This document shows, one piece after another, positions 3,798 through 9,717 of a stretch of 9,717 bases of DNA. Source of the stretch: an uncultured Ignavibacteriales bacterium. Its GTDB lineage: Bacteria; Bacteroidota; Ignavibacteria; Ignavibacteriales; Ignavibacteriaceae. A program made the position numbers and the translations under genes. The stretch spans positions 1-9,717 of the forward strand of contig CAJXGP010000043.1 in the NCBI GenBank assembly GCA_913053915.1, given 5' to 3'. The notes below the pieces were generated by a model. The model made no database searches and had not been told where the DNA came from. It was given only the letters and a program-made list of their open reading frames with translations. Positions within the stretch are counted from its first letter, which is position 1. Each line of letters opens with the position of its first letter.

Positions 3798-5747
3798 ATG
3801 GAAAAAATCAAAATTACATTCCCCGACGGTAATTTTAAGGAATTTGAAAAAGGGATTACCGGATATATGATAGCTGATTCAATCTCACATCGATTGGCTG
3901 AAGATGCTTTAGCCGTAATAATCAATGGTGTTGTGCGTGATCTGAATCTTCCTGTAAACAATAATGCCGTTGTTAAATTTTTAACGTTTGAAGATGAACA
4001 AGGGAAAGAAGTTTATTGGCATTCTACCTCGCATTTGATGGCTCATGCTATTCAAGAAATTTATCCTGAAGCTAAGTTTGGTGTAGGTCCTGCCATTGAA
4101 AACGGTTTTTATTATGATATCGATATAAATTCAAATTTGACCGAACAAGATTTGAAAAAAATCGAAGATAAGATGAATGGGATTTCAAAAAGGAATAACC
4201 CATTCCTAAGGGAAGATCATTCTAAAGAGGAAATAATCGAATTTTTTAAGAAGAAGGGAGATAATTACAAGATAGAAATTTTATCGGGAATTGATGAGAA
4301 TTCGCAAGATATAAGTATTTACAGAGAAGGAAATTTCGTTGATTTATGCAAAGGTCCTCATCTTCCTTCAGCAGGTAAGATCAAGTATGTAAAATTACTG
4401 AATATATCAGGTTCATATTGGCGCGGTGATGAACATAATAAACAACTCCAAAGAATTTACGGCATTTCGTTTCCTAAAAAAAAGCTGCTTGATGAATATC
4501 TTGAGAAGCTTGAGGAAGCAAAAAAACGGGATCATAGAAAATTGGGAAAAGAATTGGGAATATTTTTTTTCTCCCCAAAAGTCGGCAGTGGTTTACCTAT
4601 TTGGCTTCCCAAAGGTGCAATATTAAGAGAAACTCTCGAAAATTATTTAAAAGATGAACAACGGAAAAGAGGATATCTTCCTGTAATTACTCCGCATATC
4701 GGTAATATTAATCTTTATAAAACCAGTGGGCATTATCCATATTATAAAGACAGTCAGTTTCCACCTATAAAATTTGAAAAGGGCGGTGAAGAATATTTAT
4801 TGAAACCGATGAATTGTCCTCATCATTTTCAAATTTATCTTTCCAAGCCAAGGAGTTATAGAGATTTGCCTATCAGATACGCAGAATTCGGTACGGTGTA
4901 TCGCTATGAACAATCGGGAGAATTAAACGGATTAATAAGAGTTAGATCTTTTGCAGTTGATGATTCGCACATGTTTGTACGACAAGATCAACTTAAGGAT
5001 GAAGTTTGCAATGTGATCGATTTAATTCAAAAAGTATTTTCACAAATGGGCTTTAATGAATTTGAAACACAATTATCGTTTAGAGATGATAATGTTGAAA
5101 AATATGGAGGCGATATTCATTTGTGGGATAAAGCTCAACAGGAAATTAAAGAAGCCGCTGACGAAATGAAACTTAATTATCATATTGAGGATGGGGAAGC
5201 TGCTTTCTATGGACCTAAAATAGATTTTATGGTTAGAGATGTACTAGGAAGAAAATGGCAGTTGGGTACGGTTCAAATTGACTATGTTATGCCCGAAAGA
5301 TTTAATCTGGAATATACCGGGAAAGATGGTCTTAAACATCGGCCGGTGGTTATCCACAGAGCCCCATTTGGTTCACTTGAAAGATTTATCGGAGTATTAA
5401 TTGAACATTATGCAGGTGAATTTCCTCTCTGGTTAGCTCCTGTTCAAGCCGTTGTGATCCCGGTTTCACAGAATTCCATCGATTATGCGAAGAAAGTTTA
5501 CCGTCAATTGATTGACAATGACTTTAGAGTGGAATTGGATGAGAGGAATGAAAAGGTAGGTTATAAAATCCGGGATTGGGAAACACAAAAAATTCCTTAT
5601 ATGTTGATTCTCGGTGAAAAAGAGCAAAATGCCGGTAATGTTTCTCTTCGTCGGCATAAAAAAGGCAATTTGGGTTCTTTGTCTTTGTCGGAATTTATTG
5701 ATAATATTAAATTTGAAATTCAAAATAAAATTATAAAAACAAATTAG
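3798..5747 (+). CDS. thrS: Threonyl-tRNA synthetase
   Basis: Charges tRNA-Thr with threonine in the cytoplasm. From the ATG at 3798 it is 649 residues, the normal size. In order: TGS domain (about 1-63, opening MEKIKITFPDG); editing domain with HxxxH at H75/H79 and CxxxH at C184/H188, which clears mischarged serine; class II catalytic core with MNCPHH, motif 2 (YRYEQSGELNGLIRVR) and motif 3 (GSLERFIGVLIEH); C-terminal anticodon-binding domain from about 545. The catalytic zinc ligands are C340, H391 and H520. The TTG at 3762 would add 12 residues encoded by the terminator loop and T-tract, unlike any ThrS start, so I reject it. No SD precedes the ATG. infC begins 12 nt after the stop. All key residues are present, so it should be active. 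Confidence 0.97.
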   Translation: MEKIKITFPDGNFKEFEKGITGYMIADSISHRLAEDALAVIINGVVRDLNLPVNNNAVVKFLTFEDEQGKEVYWHSTSHLMAHAIQEIYPEAKFGVGPAIENGFYYDIDINSNLTEQDLKKIEDKMNGISKRNNPFLREDHSKEEIIEFFKKKGDNYKIEILSGIDENSQDISIYREGNFVDLCKGPHLPSAGKIKYVKLLNISGSYWRGDEHNKQLQRIYGISFPKKKLLDEYLEKLEEAKKRDHRKLGKELGIFFFSPKVGSGLPIWLPKGAILRETLENYLKDEQRKRGYLPVITPHIGNINLYKTSGHYPYYKDSQFPPIKFEKGGEEYLLKPMNCPHHFQIYLSKPRSYRDLPIRYAEFGTVYRYEQSGELNGLIRVRSFAVDDSHMFVRQDQLKDEVCNVIDLIQKVFSQMGFNEFETQLSFRDDNVEKYGGDIHLWDKAQQEIKEAADEMKLNYHIEDGEAAFYGPKIDFMVRDVLGRKWQLGTVQIDYVMPERFNLEYTGKDGLKHRPVVIHRAPFGSLERFIGVLIEHYAGEFPLWLAPVQAVVIPVSQNSIDYAKKVYRQLIDNDFRVELDERNEKVGYKIRDWETQKIPYMLILGEKEQNAGNVSLRRHKKGNLGSLSLSEFIDNIKFEIQNKIIKTN

Positions 5748-5748
5748 T

Positions 5749-5761
5749 GAGGTAATTTATC
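5749..5761 (+). promoter_or_regulatory. Ribosome site and non-standard ATC start of infC
   Basis: GAGGT (5749-5753) is an SD core just after the thrS stop, with 6 nt between GAGG and ATC (5759-5761). Between the in-frame TAA at 5753 and the GTG at 5783 there is no ATG, GTG or TTG, and the GTG has no SD. Starting at ATC gives the usual IF3 N-terminal extension before RVNEEI. infC starts at AUU in E. coli and at other rare AUN codons elsewhere, which lets IF3 repress its own translation. Confidence 0.7.
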
Positions 5762-6295
5762 GCTTCAAAAAATAGTGTTCGAGTGAATGAGGAAATACAT
5801 TCTTCAAATGTAAGAGTAATTGATGTTGATGGAAAACAATTGGGAATATTTACTGTTAAAGATGCTTTGAAATTATCCGGTGAAAGAGGGCAGGATTTAG
5901 TGGAAATTGCCCCTCAAGCAAAACCGCCGGTTTGTAAAATAATTGATTATGGAAAATTTAAATATGAACAACAAAAAAGAGAAAAAATTCAAAGAAAAAA
6001 TCAGCAAGTTTCTCTTTTAAAGGAAATTAGGTTACATCCGAATACTGACGTGCATGATTATGAATTTAAAGCTAAGCATGCTATAAATTTTATTGAAGAA
6101 GGTAATAAGGTTAAAGCGGTTGTGATGTTTAAAGGAAGAGAAATGGCTTATAAAGAGCAAGGTAAGGATTTATTAAACAGGCTTATTGAGAAATTAGTAG
6201 ATATCGCTAAGGTAGAAACTCCAATTAAAATGGAAGGGAGAAATATGAGCGTTATTTTAGTACCACTTAAAACAAGAAAAACGAAAAATAATTAG
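5759..6295 (+). CDS. infC: Translation initiation factor IF-3
   Basis: IF3 binds the 30S subunit, blocks early 50S joining and checks the start codon and initiator tRNA. Counted from the proposed ATC start it is 178 residues, matching the family's 170-180. The N-domain shows RVNEEI, DLVEIAPQAKPPVCKIIDYGKF, the linker is the basic KYEQQKREKIQRKNQQ region, and the C-domain has KEIRLHPNTDVHDYEFKAKHA, KAVVMFKGREMAYKEQG and a closing GRNMSVILVPLK. The GTG at 5783 would give 170 residues but lacks an SD and trims conserved N-terminal sequence. The gene lies 11 nt after thrS and 9 nt before rpmI, so thrS-infC-rpmI-rplT is one transcript. The rare start predicts negative feedback by IF3 on its own message. 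Confidence 0.95.
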   Translation: MASKNSVRVNEEIHSSNVRVIDVDGKQLGIFTVKDALKLSGERGQDLVEIAPQAKPPVCKIIDYGKFKYEQQKREKIQRKNQQVSLLKEIRLHPNTDVHDYEFKAKHAINFIEEGNKVKAVVMFKGREMAYKEQGKDLLNRLIEKLVDIAKVETPIKMEGRNMSVILVPLKTRKTKNN

Positions 6296-6304
6296 GAAAA
6301 AATT

Positions 6305-6496
6305 ATGCCTAAAATGAAATCAAATAGCGGAGCAAGAAAGACTTTCAAAAAAACGGCTTCGGGTAAATTTAAAAGAAAAAAAGCATATAAAAGTCATATT
6401 CTTTCTTCAAAATCCACAAAAAGAAAAAGAAAATTAAGACACTCAACTTTGGTCGCCGGTTCCGAAAAGAAACGCGTTAGATCGATGCTTCAATAA
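6305..6496 (+). CDS. rpmI: Large-subunit ribosomal protein L35 (bL35)
   Basis: 63 residues, close to the usual 64-66. It opens [21 protein letters not shown], the bL35 signature, and continues with a very basic [15 protein letters not shown] stretch that sits against 23S rRNA. AGGAAAAA just before the ATG is the ribosome site. It lies between infC (9 nt gap) and rplT (25 nt gap), the order conserved across bacteria. In E. coli, L20 represses this gene pair through the leader; no matching structure could be judged here by eye. Confidence 0.96.
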   Translation: MPKMKSNSGARKTFKKTASGKFKRKKAYKSHILSSKSTKRKRKLRHSTLVAGSEKKRVRSMLQ

Positions 6497-6521
6497 TGTT
6501 AACGAAAAAAGGATAAGGAAA

Positions 6522-6869
6522 ATGCCACGTTCTAGAAATAAAGTAGCTTCTCATAGAAGAAGAAAGAAGATATTAAAACATGCTAAAGGCTATTGGGGTG
6601 CGCGTAGTAAAGTTTATACAATAGCTAAAAATCATGTTGAAAAAGGTTGGACTCATGCTTACAGAGACAGAAGATTAAAGAAGAGAACTTTTCGAAAATT
6701 ATGGATTGTAAGAATTAATGCCGCTGCAAGGGAAAACGGTATAACATATTCAAAACTTATCCATGCCCTTGATGAGAAAGGCGTTGAAATCAACAGAAAA
6801 GTTTTAGCTAGCCTCGCTGTTGAAAATCCGGTTGTTTTTACTGAGATTGTTAAGTTTTCTGTGAATTAA
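6522..6869 (+). CDS. rplT: Large-subunit ribosomal protein L20 (bL20)
   Basis: 115 residues, as expected. The N-terminal extension is strongly basic ([20 protein letters not shown]) and is followed by [44 protein letters not shown] and a C-terminal globular part with [11 protein letters not shown]. These are the standard bL20 blocks. It is an early 23S rRNA-binding assembly protein, and in several bacteria it represses rpmI-rplT translation. AAGGA lies 4 nt before the ATG. It is the last gene of the thrS operon: a strong terminator starts 9 nt after its stop. Confidence 0.97.
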   Translation: MPRSRNKVASHRRRKKILKHAKGYWGARSKVYTIAKNHVEKGWTHAYRDRRLKKRTFRKLWIVRINAAARENGITYSKLIHALDEKGVEINRKVLASLAVENPVVFTEIVKFSVN

Positions 6870-6877
6870 TTTTAGTT

Positions 6878-6924
6878 GCCCTCTTTAAGTGTAGAGTTCA
6901 TCTATGTGAAGAGGGTATTTTTTT
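6878..6924 (+). terminator. Rho-independent terminator of the thrS-infC-rpmI-rplT operon
   Basis: CCCTCTT (6879-6885) pairs perfectly with AAGAGGG (6909-6915), extended by a G-T pair (6878/6916), over a 23-nt loop that can fold a small TAGA/TCTA helix. Seven T (6918-6924) follow after an A. Confidence 0.85.
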
Positions 6925-7082
6925 AAAAAAACTAAATCATTTTATATCTTTATTTAATTGTTTTATCTGAAAAATGTCCGGTTTATCCGTACTTTTGATA
7001 ATCATATTTATAAAATTCATAATCAATATGATAGATAAAAGAATGTTAAATTAAATTAAAATGCACAAAACTTTTTATTCCT
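6925..7082 (+). promoter_or_regulatory. Intergenic region with a probable pheST promoter
   Basis: Because the preceding operon is terminated, pheST should have its own promoter here. TACTTTTG at 6990-6997 fits the Bacteroidota -7 element TAnnTTTG exactly, 85 nt before the pheS ATG. A TTG at 6958-6960 is too far upstream for the usual 17-23 bp spacing, so the promoter call is tentative. No SD precedes pheS. Confidence 0.35.
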
Positions 7083-8078
7083 ATGCTGGACGATAAAATA
7101 AAAAAAATTACCGGTGAATTTCACAGGGAAATATTAAAAATTAACGATATTAAAAAACTTGAAAATCTAAGGATAAAGTATTTAAGCCGAAATGGTCTGA
7201 TCTCAAGTTTATTTAATGAACTTAAAAATCTTTCTAAAGAGGAGAAACCTGAATTCGGTAAACTTCTCAATAATCTTCGTAACATGGTTACGAATCAATT
7301 AACTTCCACAAGGCAAAAATTTGAATCGGCTTCACAAGGTCCGACAGAAAAGATAGATTTATCTTTGCCAGGTTTCGCCGGAAGTATTGGAAGTAAACAT
7401 ATCCTCACACAAACTTTAGACGAAATAAAATCAATTTTTAAAGGAATGGGGTTTTCCGTTTTCGAGGGACCGGAACTAGAATCGGATTATAATAATTTTG
7501 AAGCATTAAATTTTGCTCCTGATCATCCGGCGCGCGATATGCAAGATACATTTTTTATAAATAAAGATTTTGTTCTCAGAACCCACACTTCTCCTGTACA
7601 GATCAGGGTAATGAATAGCAAAAAACCTCCCGTGCGTGCAATTATGCCCGGCAGGGTTTACCGGAATGAAGCTGTTAGTTCTCGCAGCTATTGTATGTTT
7701 CATCAAGTGGAAGGCTTGTACGTGGATACAGATGTAACTTTTGCGGAATTAAAAGGTACGTTGGTTTCTTTTGCAAAACAATTTTATGGTGAAGATACAA
7801 AGTATAGATTCCGGCCGAGTTTTTTTCCCTTTACCGAGCCTAGTGCGGAGATGGATGTTACTTGCTATTTGTGTAATGGAAAACAAACCGGATGGTTGGA
7901 AGTTCTTGGTTGTGGAATGGTTGACCCTAATGTTTTTGGCTTTGTCGGTTATGATTCTGAAAAATTTACCGGCTATGCGTTCGGGATGGGTATTGAACGG
8001 ATTGCCATGCTTAAATATGGAATTACCGATATTAGGGTATTCTTTGATAATGATTTTAGATTTTTGAAACAGTTTTGA
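7083..8078 (+). CDS. pheS: Phenylalanyl-tRNA synthetase, alpha subunit
   Basis: Catalytic subunit of the alpha2-beta2 enzyme that charges tRNA-Phe. 331 residues, within the usual 327-345. The N-terminal ~90 residues form the charged helical (coiled-coil) tRNA-binding arm. The class II core follows: FEGPELESDYNNFEALN, HPARDMQDTFF (from H148), motif 2 YRNEAVSS (from Y193) with FHQVEGLYVD, the phenylalanine-pocket stretch GWLEVLGCGMVDPNVFG, and motif 3 GYAFGMGIERIAMLKYGI (from G297). It ends in the standard FFDNDFRFLKQF, so the gene is complete. The RNEAVSSRS form of motif 2 resembles Bacteroidota and Chlorobiota PheS. The ATG at 7083 has no SD. pheT starts 15 nt downstream, with which it forms one transcript. 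Confidence 0.97.
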   Translation: MLDDKIKKITGEFHREILKINDIKKLENLRIKYLSRNGLISSLFNELKNLSKEEKPEFGKLLNNLRNMVTNQLTSTRQKFESASQGPTEKIDLSLPGFAGSIGSKHILTQTLDEIKSIFKGMGFSVFEGPELESDYNNFEALNFAPDHPARDMQDTFFINKDFVLRTHTSPVQIRVMNSKKPPVRAIMPGRVYRNEAVSSRSYCMFHQVEGLYVDTDVTFAELKGTLVSFAKQFYGEDTKYRFRPSFFPFTEPSAEMDVTCYLCNGKQTGWLEVLGCGMVDPNVFGFVGYDSEKFTGYAFGMGIERIAMLKYGITDIRVFFDNDFRFLKQF

Positions 8079-8081
8079 TGC

Positions 8082-8085
8082 GGAG
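8082..8085 (+). promoter_or_regulatory. SD site that sets the GTG start of pheT
   Basis: GGAG lies 8 nt before the GTG at 8094. The protein from there opens MKVSLNWLKEYV, the standard PheT N-terminus, so the GTG start is well supported. Confidence 0.75.
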
Positions 8086-8093
8086 ATAATACA

Positions 8094-9701
8094 GTGAAAG
8101 TTTCACTTAATTGGTTAAAAGAATATGTTGCTCTAGACGGTATTTCCGTAAAAGAAATCAGTAATAAATTAACTATGTCCGGGTTAGAGGTCGAAGATAT
8201 CGTTGAACAGAATGAAATATATAAAAATTTTGTTGTAGGATATGTGAAGGATACAAAGGAACACCCTAATGCGGATAAACTTTCGTTATGTACGGTTTCT
8301 ACCGGTACGGAAGATTTCGAAGTAATATGCGGTGCACCTAATGTTGAAAAAGAGCAAAAGGTAGTATTTGCTAAAATCGGGGCAATCATTCCAAAAGGAA
8401 AATCCCAATTAGGAAAAGCAAAAATTCGTGGAATAGAATCTTTTGGTATGCTCTGTTCCGAGGCTGAACTCGAACTTAGCGATAGCCGTGAAGAAATCAT
8501 GGTGTTGGACAAGCATCTTAAAGAAGGTACTCCGATTACTGAAGCATTGTCTTTAAATGATGTAATAATGGAAATCTCGATTACTCCTAATCGTGCGGAC
8601 GCACTTTCACATATCGGTGTGGCAAGAGATTTGGCGGTTCTGTTAAAATGCAAACTTAAGATACCGAGAATTAAGTTTTCAAAATCAAGCATACCGAGAA
8701 ATGAACAAGTATCGGTAAAAATTTTGGATACCGGTAATTGCCCTCGTTATGTAGCAAAAGTTGTAAAAAATATAACCGTAAAAGATTCACCTGAATGGTT
8801 GAAAAGTAAATTAATAGCTATCGGATTACGCCCGATTAACAATGTAGTCGACACAACTAATTTTGTTATGTATGAGACCGGACAACCGTTGCATGCATTC
8901 GATTTGAAGAAACTTCGTGGAAGAGAAATTATTGTAAAAAGTACAAGTGAAGAAAGTGTTTTCAAAACACTCGATTCTAAAAACAGAAAACTTCCGGCTG
9001 GAACTTTAATGATTTGCGATGCCGATAAATCAATAGCTATTGCCGGAGTAATGGGAGGTGAAAACTCTGAAATAAGTAACCAAACGGTTGATATTGTAAT
9101 TGAAAGTGCTTATTTCAATCCGTCAAGTATCCGGAGAACCTCAAAGATTTTAGGATTGAGTACTGAAGCATCTTACAGATTCGAAAGGGGTTGCGATCCG
9201 AATAATGCATTATATGCTGCACAAAGAGCTGCACAAATTATTTGTGAGCTTTCCGGGGGAGAAGTAGCTGAAGGTGAGGTTGATGTTTATCCTCAAAAAA
9301 TAAATGAATGTGAGGTACGTTTAAGAATTAACCGGGTTAATAAGTTACTTGGTTATGATATTGAAAAGAAGAAAATTCTTTATATTCTAATTGGACTTGG
9401 TTTTGAGATTACATTTGAATCAGATGATGAATTACATCTAAAAGTTCCTACCTATCGTCCCGATGTTGAGAGAGAAGCGGATGTAATAGAAGAAATAGCG
9501 CGTATCAACGGTTATGACAATATTCCTACAATTGAAAAAATATCAATTACTTTAGATCGTAAACATGATGAATCGGAATTTGCCGGTAAAGTTAGAAATA
9601 TTGCCGCCGGTTTAGGATTTTATGAAATGATAAACAATCCATTACAAAGCGAAAAAACAGCTTCTTTAATAGGTAATAAAATAAATGGTTTTGAAATATA
9701 A
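8094..9701 (+). CDS. pheT: Phenylalanyl-tRNA synthetase, beta subunit, truncated near the window end
   Basis: The beta subunit binds tRNA-Phe and edits Tyr-tRNA-Phe. 535 codons are open, against about 790-820 in the family. Present in order: N-terminal domain (MKVSLNWLKEYV), the EMAP/OB tRNA-binding domain (about 43-155, with EHPNADKLSLC and GAPNV), B3/B4 editing domain (about 210-390, with RPINNVVDTTNFVMYETGQPLHAFD split at the usual site and TEASYRFERG), B5 (about 405-475, ending YRPDVEREADVIEEIARINGYD) and the start of the B6/B7 core. The last residues NGFEI before a TAA at 9699-9701 do not fit the family. The rest of the core and the FDX-ACB anticodon domain are missing. As pheT is essential, a frameshift or end-of-contig error near 9670-9700 is more likely than a real stop. 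The + strand SD and GTG start are sound. Confidence 0.9.
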   Translation: MKVSLNWLKEYVALDGISVKEISNKLTMSGLEVEDIVEQNEIYKNFVVGYVKDTKEHPNADKLSLCTVSTGTEDFEVICGAPNVEKEQKVVFAKIGAIIPKGKSQLGKAKIRGIESFGMLCSEAELELSDSREEIMVLDKHLKEGTPITEALSLNDVIMEISITPNRADALSHIGVARDLAVLLKCKLKIPRIKFSKSSIPRNEQVSVKILDTGNCPRYVAKVVKNITVKDSPEWLKSKLIAIGLRPINNVVDTTNFVMYETGQPLHAFDLKKLRGREIIVKSTSEESVFKTLDSKNRKLPAGTLMICDADKSIAIAGVMGGENSEISNQTVDIVIESAYFNPSSIRRTSKILGLSTEASYRFERGCDPNNALYAAQRAAQIICELSGGEVAEGEVDVYPQKINECEVRLRINRVNKLLGYDIEKKKILYILIGLGFEITFESDDELHLKVPTYRPDVEREADVIEEIARINGYDNIPTIEKISITLDRKHDESEFAGKVRNIAAGLGFYEMINNPLQSEKTASLIGNKINGFEI

Positions 9702-9717
9702 TTGCGATACACTATAA

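Noticed and set aside
5466..5723. 85-codon leftward frame
   Set aside because: It is antisense to the ThrS anticodon-binding domain.
7973..8692. 239-codon leftward frame
   Set aside because: It lies antisense to pheS and pheT, both clear family members; its sequence is a low-information Ser/Ile/Leu shadow.

Overview
The window is AT-rich bacterial DNA in two unlike halves. The right half (about 3468-9701) is a housekeeping block: tRNA-Leu(UAA), tRNA-Val(GAC), thrS, infC, rpmI, rplT, then pheS and pheT, all on the + strand. This gene order, a PheS of the Bacteroidota/Chlorobiota type (RNEAVSSRS...FHQVEGLYVD) and clear Shine-Dalgarno (SD) sites on most downstream genes suggest the Bacteroidota-Chlorobiota-Ignavibacteria lineage. 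Ignavibacteria is my best guess, from context only.

The left half (1-3467) is an accessory region in decay. It opens with the end of an IS21-family insertion sequence: three 23-24 bp spaced repeats, ending in CA at 77. Leftward from about 1126 run small defence or toxin-antitoxin-like genes: a frameshifted antitoxin-like gene, an attC-like recombination site directly after its stop, then a small conserved gene coupled to an AbiEii-like nucleotidyltransferase whose 3' end is cut off by the IS. Rightward from about 1190 runs a wreck of an integron-type tyrosine recombinase (internal deletion, box I Arg changed to Cys, C-terminus lost). Divergent integrase and cassettes, with an attC between cassettes, is the layout of an integron, so I read this as a relic integron. 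No integron was named in advance; it follows from reading frames that no intact ORF displays.

A leftward radical SAM/SPASM gene (1772-2878) follows. Beyond it, about 3059-3115, lies a second copy of the integrase 5' end, so the head arrangement (leftward gene, rightward integrase start) occurs twice. The roughly 350 bp up to tRNA-Leu hold no recognisable gene.

In the housekeeping half, a Rho-independent terminator lies between tRNA-Val and thrS and leaves only 18 bp before the thrS ATG, which raises the question of how thrS is transcribed. infC appears to start at ATC, the rare-start logic by which IF3 controls its own synthesis elsewhere. A strong terminator follows rplT, and pheST has its own upstream region. 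pheT stops at 535 codons, well short of the usual ~800, 16 bp before the window ends. Together the genes supply threonyl- and phenylalanyl-tRNA synthetases, initiation factor 3 and ribosomal proteins L35 and L20, all for translation.
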